The translations under genes were made by a program, and so were the position numbers. Below are positions 1-7,901 of a DNA stretch of 64,000 nucleotides, in pieces (positions within the stretch are counted from its first letter, which is position 1; each line of letters begins with the position of its first letter). This DNA is from Mesorhizobium sp. WSM3859 (GTDB taxonomy: Bacteria; Pseudomonadota; Alphaproteobacteria; Rhizobiales; Rhizobiaceae): assembly GCF_002295065.1 (NCBI RefSeq), contig NZ_NSGG01000003.1, forward strand, positions 1 to 64,000. Reading direction: 5' to 3'. A model generated the notes under the pieces. The model was not told the DNA's origin, searched no databases, and saw only the letters and a list, made by a program, of their open reading frames with translations.

Positions 1-500
1 GCTGCACAAGAAGCACGGCGCAAAATCAACAAGGAAGCCAAGGCCAAGGGCAACAAGGTTCAACCGCAGACGCTGATAGCAGCCGGCTTCGTCATCCTTG
101 TGACCTCGCTTGACCGGGAGGAGTTTCCCGCCGGCACGGTTCTCAAGCTCTATCGCATGCGCTGGCGCATCGAGCTCGCCTTCAAGCGCCTGAAGAGCCT
201 GATCGGGCTGCGCGCGCCTCCCGCCAAAGACCCAAGGATCGCAAAGCCTTGGATTCTTGCCCACTTCCTCATCGCGCTTGTGACCGAACCCCTCTCGCGG
301 GAGTTGGGTGTCTCTCCCCCTTGAGCGACGGGCGCCCGTTGCTGTGGCGTGCTACCCGCCAGATCGTCGCTTCCCTGATCGCAGCGATCTTTACCCAGCC
401 GCCCCTGGCGATTCTGCGCCGAAATCTTCATGCCTTGCGACATCGCTGGCGCGAGCCACCACGAAAACGCAAGTTTCAAGCCATGCCAAAGCTATCTTAG
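1..500 (+). pseudogene. IS4-family transposase, 3' part, frameshifted
   Basis: The gene enters from the left edge of the window. The first frame runs from base 1 to a TGA at 322-324. It contains the IS4 signature Y-x2-R-x3-E-x6-K in YRMRWRIELAFKRLK, which carries the last acidic residue of the DDE active site. The family's usual C-terminal tail (LLWRATRQIVASL, then a basic end near REPPRKRK) continues in another frame from about 320 to a TAG at 498-500. Adding one C to the C5 run at 316-320 restores a continuous SPPLSDGRP reading. I read this as a one-base deletion that inactivated the insertion sequence, or as a homopolymer error. The exact IS right end was not resolved. Confidence 0.8.
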
Positions 501-504
501 CGCA

Positions 505-655
505 TATGCCCTCAAGGGGGAGATTGGCAGCTTCGGCGCCGGCGCTCCCTTTGCAACGTCGGCGATTGGCGAAAGCTGGCGTGACATCTGATCTCCCCCC
601 TTGAGGGGGAGATGTCCGGCAGGACAGAGAGGGGGGCGAAGGATCGCTACGTCTC
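505..655. repeat. rhizobial intergenic palindromic repeat
   Basis: This non-coding stretch is bounded by matching motifs: CCTCAAGGGGGAGAT near 510 and its counterpart CTCCCCCCTTGAGGGGGAGA near 592-611, followed by a GTCCGGCAGGACAGAG block. A similar stop-and-stem unit is common between genes in Mesorhizobium, from general knowledge. It separates the broken transposase from osmC, which converges on it, and may act as a terminator for both. Confidence 0.5.
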
Positions 656-670
656 AAATAGAAACGCCAA

Positions 671-1096
671 TCACCCCAACTTCGCATCCAGCGACACCTT
701 GATCGCCCCCAGCGCCTTCGACACCGGGCACTCGGCCTTGGCCTTCTCGGCCAGTTCCTTGAACTTCGCCGCGTCGATGCCCGGCACCTTGCCGACCAGG
801 GTGATGGCGCTGCCGGTGATGCCGGTGCCGGGCACCAGCGTCACCACCGCCTTGGCGTCGAGCTCGGCGGCGGGCGTGCCGTTCTCGGCCAGGAAATGCG
901 ACAGCTGCATGGCGTAGCAACCGGCATGCGCCGCCGCGATCAGCTCTTCCGGATTGGTGCCGGACTTGCCGCTCTCGTCCTCGAAGCGCGCCTTGAAGGA
1001 ATAGGGCGTGCCCTTCAGCGTCCCGCTCTGTGTGTCGAGCGTGCCCTGGCCTTCCTTCAGATTGCCTTTCCAGACGGCGTTTGCGGTGCGGTCCAT
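671..1096 (-). CDS. osmC: OsmC family peroxidase
   Basis: The 141-residue product matches the OsmC family in length and pattern. OsmC proteins are cytoplasmic thiol peroxidases that reduce organic hydroperoxides. The two redox cysteines are present: Cys60 in HAGCYAM, on the central helix, and Cys123 in AECPVSKA. The NPEELIAAAHA stretch before the first cysteine is also typical. The ATG is preceded by a strong AGGAGG Shine-Dalgarno about 6 bases away, which fixes the start. The gene stands alone, between two intergenic repeats. It belongs to the OsmC rather than the Ohr branch, judging by the N-terminal NAVWKGNLKEGQG pattern. A more distant, altered relative lies at 36643-37068. Confidence 0.93.
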   Translation of the reverse strand: MDRTANAVWKGNLKEGQGTLDTQSGTLKGTPYSFKARFEDESGKSGTNPEELIAAAHAGCYAMQLSHFLAENGTPAAELDAKAVVTLVPGTGITGSAITLVGKVPGIDAAKFKELAEKAKAECPVSKALGAIKVSLDAKLG

Positions 1097-1189
1097 GGAG
1101 TCCTCCTGGTCTGTCGGTGTTGCGCCGGCGGATGCCGGCGTTCTCTTGAACTATAGCGCGGGCGCGGTGGAAGGCCATCCACCGGCGCG

Positions 1190-1409
1190 TTGAGATTCAG
1201 GTGAGGCCGGCCTGCAAATGGCGGCTCCCTGCGCTTCCGGCGCTCACGTACGAAAAGTACGCTCCGCTCCGGCCTTCGCCGGCCGAAGCCCTCACAAGTG
1301 TTTCCGCCCGACGAAGGCTACGGCCGGCGCAGGCCGGTTCTCGGAAGCCACCCAGTTTGGTCGCTTCGCGCCCGTCTTCGACTCCGACTCGGCCTGACCT
1401 GAATCTCAA
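1190..1409. repeat. stop-associated palindromic element, copy A
   Basis: The element begins TTGAGATTCAGGTGAGGCCGG and ends GGCCTGACCTGAATCTCAA (split here for length: right arm GACCTGAATCTCAA at 1396-1409). The arms are inverted repeats. The interior contains CTGCGCTTCCGG, a short hairpin CGTAC-GAAAA-GTACG, and a GTCTTCGACTCCGACTCGG block. Copy A is the longest of five copies; its centre has an extra block around 1283-1340. No coding capacity is evident. The other copies are at 2781-2941, 10577-10720, 11528-11674 and 14951-15010. This copy is the only one not placed directly after a stop codon. Confidence 0.85.
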
Positions 1410-1532
1410 CGCACCTCCCCGCTGCTTTGACTGGGCAGGGCAAATTCTCGAAAAAATGTCCGCGCAAAATGTCGACTTGCCATCGGCCCGGCCGTCCTGC
1501 GGGCGGCCACTCACGGCCGATGGAGATTTGAG

Positions 1533-1757
1533 ATGGACAATCTGTTTTTTGCGGTCTGGGGAAAGCCGGAGCGAAAAGCCCGGCGAGCGGAGGAATTCTG
1601 GCTGGATCCGCCGGCGCCCGGTCTCGGTCGACTGGTTGTGGCCATCGCTATTGTCGGCGTCGCGGCATGCCTGCTCGACCACATGGTCACGGCAAGCAAA
1701 ACTGACACCGCCGCCTTTGCCTTTTATAACGTGGCCACCGAAGGGAGCTCGAGATGA
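1533..1757 (+). CDS. small hypothetical membrane protein
   Basis: This 74-residue frame has no family I recognise. A GGAG lies about 9 bases before the ATG. The middle segment, LGRLVVAIAIVGVAACLL, looks like a single membrane-spanning helix, preceded by a charged N-terminus (KPERKARRAEE). Its stop overlaps the start of the following YciI-like gene in an ATGA arrangement (1754-1757), which suggests translational coupling. That overlap and the ribosome-binding site are the main support. It could still be an accidental open frame upstream of the real gene. Confidence 0.45.
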   Translation: MDNLFFAVWGKPERKARRAEEFWLDPPAPGLGRLVVAIAIVGVAACLLDHMVTASKTDTAAFAFYNVATEGSSR

Positions 1758-2110
1758 AATATGTCCTGCTGGTCTATGGCGAGGAGAAGGACCTTTACGC
1801 GCTTACCCCGGAACGGGCGGCCAGGCTCGATGCCGACTCGCTTGCCTATGACAGGGAACTCGACCGGCAAGGCAAGCTTATCATCGCGCAGGCGCTGCAG
1901 TCGGTGAAGACCTCGAAATCGCTGAGGCGACGCAAAGGCAAGGCGCTGGTGACCGACGGGCCATTCGCCGAGACCAAGGAGCAGCTGCTCGGCTTCGTCA
2001 TGGTCGAGGCGGCCGACCTTGCCGAGGCGCTGAAGATCGCGGAAGGCATCCCGCTGGCCGAGCTCGGCACCGTCGAGGTCAGGGCGATCTATGACATACC
2101 AGGGTCATAG
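1754..2110 (+). CDS. YCII/DGPF domain protein
   Basis: The 118-residue product begins MKYVLLVYGEE and contains the DGPF signature in VTDGPFAETKEQLLGF, which defines the DGPF branch of the YCII-related superfamily. These small alpha/beta proteins are often encoded beside ECF sigma factors, and some act on small substrates, but a specific reaction is not known. No sigma factor gene accompanies this one. The start is the ATG that overlaps the upstream stop codon; GGGAGCTCGAG lies just ahead as a Shine-Dalgarno. A second YCII protein, of the YciI type, is at 18530-18826. Confidence 0.85.
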   Translation: MKYVLLVYGEEKDLYALTPERAARLDADSLAYDRELDRQGKLIIAQALQSVKTSKSLRRRKGKALVTDGPFAETKEQLLGFVMVEAADLAEALKIAEGIPLAELGTVEVRAIYDIPGS

Positions 2111-2250
2111 GCGCTGGCCAGGTCGGGCGCGGCGTTGCAGCTGTCTCTTGCGGGAAACATCTTCAGGGTTTCTTCACGGACGCAACCGTTGCGTGTTGAA
2201 GCAGGGCTGCATCTCTCTTATCGTCGCCACGATTTTGGGGGGAATTCGGC

Positions 2251-2781
2251 ATGCCTATTCTTATTGCGATACTTGGCCTGCTTGGGGCGGCCGCCATCTG
2301 GTGGTACCGGCTGAAATATATGAGCGACGCCGCACGCGAGGTCGCCGATGTCGTCGGACGCGTCCAGGGCAACATACGGCGCAAGAAATTGCGCAAGCAG
2401 GCCGCGCTCTCGCCGCTGACGGCGATCGACGATCCGGTGGTGGCAGCGGCGACGCTGATTACCGCGATTGTTGCAGAGCAAGGGCCGGTGCTGCCGCAGC
2501 GCGAGGCCGTCATCCGGGACGTCATCTCGCAGATCGCGGAAAACCCGAAGAAGACGGACGAGGCGGTCGTCTACGCAAAATGGGCCGCCGCGCAGGTCGA
2601 CGACACGACGATCGTCATCGACAAGCTGGCGCCCTTCCTCCGCGAGCGCCTCGACCCGCATGAGCGCGACGATCTGCTCAGGATGCTGAACCGTGTCGCG
2701 CAAGGCGGCGAGCAGAGCCTGAAGATAGCGGACCAGCGGATGCTGAGGCTGCGGCAGAAGCTGGGGTTCGAGGTGAACTAG
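2251..2781 (+). CDS. membrane-anchored TerB-like protein
   Basis: The 176-residue product has one N-terminal membrane helix (MPILIAILGLLGAAAIWWY) and then a soluble helical part. The soluble part has alternating hydrophobic helices (VAAATLITAIVAEQG, LAPFLRERLDPHERDDLLRM) that resemble the TerB/DjlA-N fold, a helical domain seen in tellurite-resistance and membrane-associated proteins. That assignment is by pattern only. A basic stretch RRKKLRKQ follows the helix, consistent with a cytoplasmic location of the domain. The gene stands alone, about 140 bases after the DGPF gene. Palindromic element B starts on its stop codon. Confidence 0.7.
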   Translation: MPILIAILGLLGAAAIWWYRLKYMSDAAREVADVVGRVQGNIRRKKLRKQAALSPLTAIDDPVVAAATLITAIVAEQGPVLPQREAVIRDVISQIAENPKKTDEAVVYAKWAAAQVDDTTIVIDKLAPFLRERLDPHERDDLLRMLNRVAQGGEQSLKIADQRMLRLRQKLGFEVN

Positions 2782-2941
2782 AATTCAGGTGAGGCCGGCC
2801 TGCAAATGCCGGCTCCCTGCGCTTCCGGTGCTCACGTACGAAAAGTACGCTCCGCTCCGGCCTTCGCCCGGTTCTCGGAATCCGCCCAGTTTGGCCGCTT
2901 CGCGCCCGTCTTCGACTCCGACTCGGCCTGACCTGAATTTC
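2781..2941. repeat. stop-associated palindromic element, copy B
   Basis: Copy B starts on the last base of the TAG stop (2779-2781), as GAATTCAGGTGAGGCCGG, and ends CGGCCTGACCTGAATTTC. It shares with copy A the CTGCGCTTCCGG and CGTAC-GAAAA-GTACG hairpin, the TTCTCGGAA block and the final GACTCCGACTCGG block, but lacks about 60 bases of the centre. Here the arms extend GAAATTCAGGT against AGAATTCAGGT, so the outermost bases differ from those of copy A. Confidence 0.85.
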
Positions 2942-3000
2942 ACCGCGCGGCGACGACCGTATCGCCTGCCTTCGTGATGGAGCGAAACGCCTCTCGCGTC

Positions 3001-3180
3001 GTCATTCTATGGCCGAGCAAGGAGCGAAGCGACGCGCGCAGACCATAGAATCCATTCCGTGACATCAGAGCGCCGCATCGGTGCAGGTTCTGCGTCGCTG
3101 CGTTCCTTGGCGCAGGGAACGGAATGGATCCGGGTCTGCGCTCCGCTTCGCGTCGCTCCGCCCGTGGATGACGAAATGAC
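3001..3180. repeat. nested-hairpin mosaic repeat, copy 1
   Basis: Three inverted-repeat modules follow one another. The first is ATTCTATGG ... CCATAGAAT (3004-3052). The second is CCATTCCG ... CGGAATGG (3053-3127). The third is ATCCGGGTCTGCGC ... GCCCGTGGAT (3126-3169). The inner segments carry the GAGCAAGGAGCGAAGCGACG motif or its complement. A second copy with the same module order but different sequence in the middle is at 12612-12838. No coding capacity is visible. Confidence 0.7.
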
Positions 3181-3211
3181 AGGCGCTGCCGCTATTCCTC
3201 CAGGCAAGGCC

Positions 3212-4489
3212 TCAGATCGCCTCGCCCTTGAGCAGCCTCGGCGTGTCGCCGGACAGGCCCGAGGCCTGGCGGACGAAGAAATCCTTCAGCCGGGGCATGC
3301 GTTCCACGAGACCGAGGCCGAGATCGCGCATGGCGCGCAGCGGGCCGATGTCGTTGGAAAACAGCCGGTTCAGCACGTCGGTGGTGACGCCCATCTGCAG
3401 CGTGTCGAAGCGGCGCCACTGCTGGTAGCGCTCGAGCACGTCGAGCGCGCCGATATCCTGGCCGAGCCGGTCGGCTTCGACCACGACTTCGGCGAGCGCC
3501 GCGACGTCCTTGAAGCCGAGGTTGAGGCCCTGGCCGGCGATCGGGTGGATGCCGTGCGCAGCGTCGCCGGCGAGCGCGATGCGCGGCGCGACGAAGGCGC
3601 GGGCCAGCGTCAGGCCGAGCGGCCAGGCGCGCGGCTTGTCGACGACCCTTATTTCGCCGAGCTTCAGGCCGAAGCGCTGCTCCAGATCGTGCTCGAAGAC
3701 AAACTCGTCGCCCTCGACCAGCGCCTTGGCGTCCTGCGTGCGCTCCACCCAGACGATCGACGAACGGTTGGTTCCGTCCTTGTCCGGTTTCAGCGGCAGC
3801 GTGGCGAAGGGGCCGGCGGGCAGAAAATGTTCCTCGGCGCGGCCGTTATGCGGGCGCTCATGCGCCACCGTGCAGACGATGCCGGACTGGCCGTATTCCC
3901 ATTTGACGGTCTTGATGCCAGCCATGTCGCGCAGCCTGGAGTTGACGCCGTCGGCCGCGATCAGCAGCCGCGCCTTCAGCGTCGCGCCGTCGGCCAGGTG
4001 CACCGTGATGCCGGCGCCATTGACGTCGAAGGCGCTGACCGCGATGCCTTCGATGATATCGATGCCGAGCTTTTCGGCGCGGCGGCGCAGCGCGCCGTTC
4101 AAGTCACGGTTGGCGACCATGTGGGCGAAAGGCTCGCCCGGCGCCACCTCGCCGTCGAAGGTCAGGAACACCGGGCGCACCGGGTCGGCGGCGCGCGAGT
4201 CGGTGATGATCATTTCGGTGATCGCCTGCGCTTCCGGCGCGATCTCGTCCCAGACGCCGAGCTGCTCCAGCATGCGGCCGGCGGCCGCGGCGATGGCCGA
4301 GGCGCGGCCGTCCCGCTGCCAGGCGCCCGCAGGCGCGGCGTCGACGACGGCGATGGCGAGGCCCGGCCGCGCCTGCTTCAGCGACACGGCCGCAGTGAGG
4401 CCGACATAGGCCGCGCCGGCGATGAGCACGTCGAGCGGAGCTTCGCGTTTCGCGTCGGCCTTTGCTCCATCCGGCTTGCGGTCGACCAT
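3212..4489 (-). CDS. ubiH: UbiH/UbiF/VisC/Coq6 family FAD hydroxylase
   Basis: The 425-residue product is a flavoprotein monooxygenase of the ubiquinone-biosynthesis group, which hydroxylates the polyprenyl benzenoid ring in coenzyme Q synthesis. The N-terminal Rossmann segment (DVLIAGAAYVGLTAAV) binds FAD; the second FAD motif is clear in ALAGDAAHGIHPIAGQGLNLGF. The glycine motif reads GAAYVG instead of GxGxxG. An open frame extends 84 residues further upstream, but it would overlap tesB. The ATG at 4489 has AAAGGA about 8 bases upstream and is the better start. The gene is divergent from tesB, sharing a region of about 100 bases. Which ring position it acts on cannot be told from sequence. 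Confidence 0.88.
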   Translation of the reverse strand: MVDRKPDGAKADAKREAPLDVLIAGAAYVGLTAAVSLKQARPGLAIAVVDAAPAGAWQRDGRASAIAAAAGRMLEQLGVWDEIAPEAQAITEMIITDSRAADPVRPVFLTFDGEVAPGEPFAHMVANRDLNGALRRRAEKLGIDIIEGIAVSAFDVNGAGITVHLADGATLKARLLIAADGVNSRLRDMAGIKTVKWEYGQSGIVCTVAHERPHNGRAEEHFLPAGPFATLPLKPDKDGTNRSSIVWVERTQDAKALVEGDEFVFEHDLEQRFGLKLGEIRVVDKPRAWPLGLTLARAFVAPRIALAGDAAHGIHPIAGQGLNLGFKDVAALAEVVVEADRLGQDIGALDVLERYQQWRRFDTLQMGVTTDVLNRLFSNDIGPLRAMRDLGLGLVERMPRLKDFFVRQASGLSGDTPRLLKGEAI

Positions 4490-4592
4490 GGCATCATCCT
4501 TTCGCGGCTTCGTCCGGCCGCCGCTTGCGGCCTTGACTGGCCGCACATCCTGTCCGAAACCGGCCATGGCGCATCCTTGAAGGATTTCAGAC

Positions 4593-5456
4593 ATGACGGC
4601 GGCCATGGACGAGCTTCTAGACATTCTCGACCTCGAGCAGCTCGAACACAATCTGTATCGTGGTCGCAGCCCAAAGGTCGACTGGCAGCGCGTCTTCGGC
4701 GGCCAGACCATCGCCCAGGCGCTGGTCGCCGCGCAGCGCACCGTGGAGCCGGAACGCCATGTGCATTCGCTGCACGGCTATTTCATGCGGCCCGGCGACA
4801 CCAAGCTGCCGATCGTCTACGAGGTCGACCGCATCCGCGACGGCGGCTCCTTCACCACGCGCCGGGTCGTGGCGATCCAGCATGGCCAGGCGATCTTCTC
4901 GCTGGAGGCCTCGTTTCAGCAGGACGAGATTGGCCTCGAGCACCAGATGCCGATGCCGCGCGACGTGCCGGCGCCCGACACGCTGCTCTCCCAGCGCGAG
5001 CTGCTCGGTAAATTCGGGGAAGCGGTGCCGGAAGGCATCAGGCGCTACTGGGATCGCGACCGGCCGATCGAGATGAAGCCGGTGATGCTCAAGCATTACA
5101 CAAGCCGCGAAAAGCTGGAGCCGCAGCAGAACATCTGGATCCGCACCACCGGCCCGGTGCCCGAAAACCGTGCGATACAGGCGGCCGTGCTCGCCTACCT
5201 CTCCGATATGACGCTGCTCGACACCTCGACCTTCGCGCATGGCCGCGCCATCTTCGACCGCGACATCCAGGCGGCCAGCCTCGACCATGCCATGTGGTTC
5301 CACCGCAGCCACTCGCTGGACGACTGGATCCTCTACAATCAGGACAGCCCGTCGACGCAGGGATCACGCGGCTTCACGCGCGGTTCGCTGTTCGCGCGGG
5401 ACGGAACGCTCATCGCTTCGGTCGCCCAGGAGGGCCTGATCCGACTCAAGCGTTGA
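4593..5456 (+). CDS. tesB: acyl-CoA thioesterase II
   Basis: The 287-residue product has the double hotdog fold of TesB, which hydrolyses medium- and long-chain acyl-CoA to free fatty acid and CoA in the cytoplasm. The first hotdog contains VFGGQTIAQALVAA and HSLHGYFMRPGD. The second contains LAYLSDMTLLDTS with the catalytic aspartate, then SLDHAMWFHRSHSLDDW, and ends with the glutamine-bearing ASVAQEGLIR. Length matches E. coli TesB. The gene starts at an ATG inside a divergent region shared with the ubiH-type gene. About 250 bases separate it from glnK, and these contain the nitrogen control sites. Confidence 0.95.
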   Translation: MTAAMDELLDILDLEQLEHNLYRGRSPKVDWQRVFGGQTIAQALVAAQRTVEPERHVHSLHGYFMRPGDTKLPIVYEVDRIRDGGSFTTRRVVAIQHGQAIFSLEASFQQDEIGLEHQMPMPRDVPAPDTLLSQRELLGKFGEAVPEGIRRYWDRDRPIEMKPVMLKHYTSREKLEPQQNIWIRTTGPVPENRAIQAAVLAYLSDMTLLDTSTFAHGRAIFDRDIQAASLDHAMWFHRSHSLDDWILYNQDSPSTQGSRGFTRGSLFARDGTLIASVAQEGLIRLKR

Positions 5457-5533
5457 GCCGGCTTCTGGTTGATGCCCGCTAGGTAGGCATTTTCGAAATT
5501 TTGCCTATTTTTTAATCATGACGGCTGATGCGA

Positions 5534-5556
5534 CCGCGCACAAATGATGTGCGCGG
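5534..5556. promoter_or_regulatory. probable NtrC enhancer site
   Basis: A perfect dyad, CCGCGCAC-N7-GTGCGCGG, fits the NtrC core pattern GCAC-N7-GTGC. It is centred about 60 bases before a -24/-12 promoter that drives glnK-amtB. Its distance from the promoter and its symmetry match an upstream activator site. Confidence 0.7.
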
Positions 5557-5604
5557 GCCGCCCTGCCCCTTTGTTTACAACAGGTTAACATTCTGCTTCG
5601 GCAA

Positions 5605-5621
5605 TTGGCACGGAGCTTGAA
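5605..5621 (+). promoter_or_regulatory. sigma-54 (-24/-12) promoter of glnK-amtB
   Basis: The sequence TTGGCACGGAGCTTGAA matches the RpoN consensus TTGGCACG-N4-TTGCW except for GA in place of GC at -12. The predicted transcript would start about 12 bases downstream, leaving a leader of roughly 75 bases before glnK. A poor -12 base may lower basal opening. Confidence 0.75.
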
Positions 5622-5699
5622 TCCTGTCGGGCACTCTCCGGCTCTCCTCGGGATCGGTGTAGGTGTGCAATCGCGGGGGACCGCAACAGCAAAGGGTGA

Positions 5700-6044
<345 letters not shown>

Positions 6045-6075
6045 GCGGCGACCATCCATTCCAACGGAGAGTTCA

Positions 6076-7419
6076 ATGAATATTCCTTCCACCTTGAAGA
6101 CGACGGGACGCGCGGCCGCTTCGCTCGCTCTCGTAGCGCTGAGCACCGCCGCCGCCTTCGCGCAGGAGGCCGCTCCGGCGGCGGCGCCTGCGGCGCCGAC
6201 CCCGGTTCTCGACACCGGCAATACCGCCTGGATGCTGACCTCGACGGCGCTGGTGCTGATGATGACCATTCCGGGCCTGGCGCTGTTCTACGGCGGCATG
6301 GTGCGCAAGAAGAACGTGCTGGCCACCATCATGCAAAGCTTCGCCATCACCTGCCTGGTGACTGTGCTGTGGTTCATGTTCGGCTATTCGCTCGCTTTCA
6401 CCACCAATGATTCCGCCGGCCTGAACAGCTATGTCGGCGGCCTCTCGCGCTTCTTTCATCACGGCATCACGGTCTCGACGCTTTGGCTGCCGGGCGTGGC
6501 GAACATTCCTGAATTCGTCTTCTCGATGTTCCAGATGACCTTCGCCATCATCACGCCGGCGCTGATCGCCGGCGCCTTCGCCGAGCGCATGAAATTCTCG
6601 GCGCTGTTGATCTTCATGGGCCTGTGGCTGGTCTTCGTCTATGCGCCGATCGCGCACTGGGTGTGGGGCGGCGGCTTCCTGGCTACGGCCGGCGTTCTCG
6701 ACTTCGCCGGCGGCACGGTCGTCCACATCAACGCCGGTGTCGCGGGCCTGGTCTGCGCGCTGGTGCTGGGCAAGCGCGAAGGCTACGGCACCACCAACAT
6801 GGCGCCGCACAACCTCGTCTATTCGGTGATCGGCGCCTCGCTGCTGTGGGTCGGCTGGTTCGGCTTCAACGCCGGTTCGGAACTGGCGGCCGACGGCCTC
6901 GCCGGCGCCGCGATGATGAACACGCAGGTCGCCACCGCCGCGGCGGCGCTGGCCTGGATGTTTGCCGAATGGATCGTCGCCAAGAAGCCCTCGGTGCTCG
7001 GCATCATCTCAGGCGCCGTTGCCGGCCTCGTCGCGGTGACGCCGGCTTCCGGCTTCGTCAACCCGACCGGCGCCTTCATCATCGGCATCATCGCCGGCGT
7101 CGTCTGCTACATCTCGGCAGTCAAGATCAAGCATGCGCTCGGCTATGACGACTCGCTCGATGCCTTCGGCGTGCACGGCGTTGGCGGCATCGTCGGCGCG
7201 CTGCTCACCGGCGCGCTCGCCGATCCGACCATCAACGCGCTCGGCAAGGACGCGTCGGTCGGCAAGCAGATCTACGGCATCGTCTTCACCATCCTGTGGA
7301 CGGCGATCGCCACCTTCGTGATCCTCTACATCGTCAAGGCGCTGGTCGGCCTGCGCCCGTCCACCCAGGAAGAGGTCGAAGGTCTCGACGTCACCCTGCA
7401 CGGCGAAGTGGTGCCGTAA
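6076..7419 (+). CDS. amtB: ammonium transporter AmtB
   Basis: The 447-residue product is an Amt/MEP/Rh channel of the inner membrane. It has a cleavable signal peptide (positive start, then a hydrophobic stretch ending AFAQ near residue 30), an Ala/Pro-rich linker, and 11 predicted helices. The pore twin histidines are present: His217 in VVHINAGVAG and His367 in FGVHGVGGIVG. The C-terminal tail ends VEGLDVTLHGE, near the region that contacts GlnK. It is cotranscribed with glnK. A repeat (7442-7484) and a strong hairpin with a T run (7568-7602) follow and should end the operon. Confidence 0.97.
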   Translation: MNIPSTLKTTGRAAASLALVALSTAAAFAQEAAPAAAPAAPTPVLDTGNTAWMLTSTALVLMMTIPGLALFYGGMVRKKNVLATIMQSFAITCLVTVLWFMFGYSLAFTTNDSAGLNSYVGGLSRFFHHGITVSTLWLPGVANIPEFVFSMFQMTFAIITPALIAGAFAERMKFSALLIFMGLWLVFVYAPIAHWVWGGGFLATAGVLDFAGGTVVHINAGVAGLVCALVLGKREGYGTTNMAPHNLVYSVIGASLLWVGWFGFNAGSELAADGLAGAAMMNTQVATAAAALAWMFAEWIVAKKPSVLGIISGAVAGLVAVTPASGFVNPTGAFIIGIIAGVVCYISAVKIKHALGYDDSLDAFGVHGVGGIVGALLTGALADPTINALGKDASVGKQIYGIVFTILWTAIATFVILYIVKALVGLRPSTQEEVEGLDVTLHGEVVP

Positions 7420-7441
7420 GGCTGCCTTTGCCCCTTACCAG

Positions 7442-7484
7442 GGCGCAATTCCGGAAGGTTTCACACTTTTCCTGGAGTTGCGCC
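7442..7484. repeat. RIME-like palindrome, short copy
   Basis: The arms GGCGCAATTCC and GGAGTTGCGCC flank GGAAGGTTTCACACTTTTCCT. This is the short half of the mosaic palindrome found in fuller form at 22667-22770 and 59821-59923 and as a variant at 13498-13575. It resembles the rhizobial intergenic mosaic elements. It lies just after the amtB stop codon. Confidence 0.65.
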
Positions 7485-7567
7485 GAGGGCCGGCGGATCC
7501 TCCTCCCGCCGGCCCTGAATTCCTCCCAAGATCCCGTCGTGACGCTCTCGAAAGGGGCTCACGCCTT

Positions 7568-7602
7568 GAGGCCCGGAACACCCTTCCGGGCCTCCTTTTT
7601 TT
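7568..7602 (+). terminator. rho-independent terminator of glnK-amtB
   Basis: A perfect 11-base stem (GAGGCCCGGAA / TTCCGGGCCTC) with a 5-base loop is followed by CTTTTTTT. It lies 150 bases after amtB and before the ftsK promoter region. It is the clearest intrinsic terminator in the window. Confidence 0.9.
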
Positions 7603-7806
7603 GTCAGCCGGCCATCCAAGCCGTTTCGTTCACGTTGGACTTGATCGCGCCTGCATGAAACATCGGCCCGCCAACCAGTGATCGCCGAGGATCGGGTCCC
7701 GAAACGAGCCTGATCGTTTCGCCGCTTACGCAAAGAAGGGCGGGCCGCAAGCCCGCCATCCGTTGTTGCCGATGAAGTGCAGATGAAGTTCGGTAAAAGG
7801 CCATGG

Positions 7807-7822
7807 TTAATGCGGCCTTAAC
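7807..7822. promoter_or_regulatory. CtrA binding box upstream of ftsK
   Basis: TTAA-TGCGGCC-TTAAC is an exact match to the full CtrA consensus TTAA-N7-TTAAC, inside the palindrome GGTTAATGCGGCCTTAACC. It lies about 80-95 bases before the ftsK start codon. CtrA is the master cell-cycle regulator of Alphaproteobacteria. A nearby hairpin (GGCGGGC-CGCAA-GCCCGCC, 7739-7757) has no clear role. Binding has not been shown here. Confidence 0.65.
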
Positions 7823-7901
7823 CTTCCCCCCGATAGTCTGGCGTTCGAATCTGCCGGGGTGCGCCAAGCGCCCGGCCAGGCAACGATCACGGGGAAGAGG
7901 C

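Noticed and set aside
3059..5011. 650-codon open frame on the plus strand across the ubiH-type gene
   Set aside because: Antisense to the hydroxylase and overlapping tesB in another frame; its translation is Arg/Asp/Ala-rich and has no family pattern.
7840..7870. GTTCGAATC resembling a tRNA T-loop near 7843
   Set aside because: The flanking bases do not pair to form a T stem, and no acceptor or anticodon arm could be built.
7803..7901. Upstream start of ftsK at 7803
   Set aside because: The extra 33 codons lack family similarity and overlap the CtrA box; a better ribosome-binding site lies before 7902.
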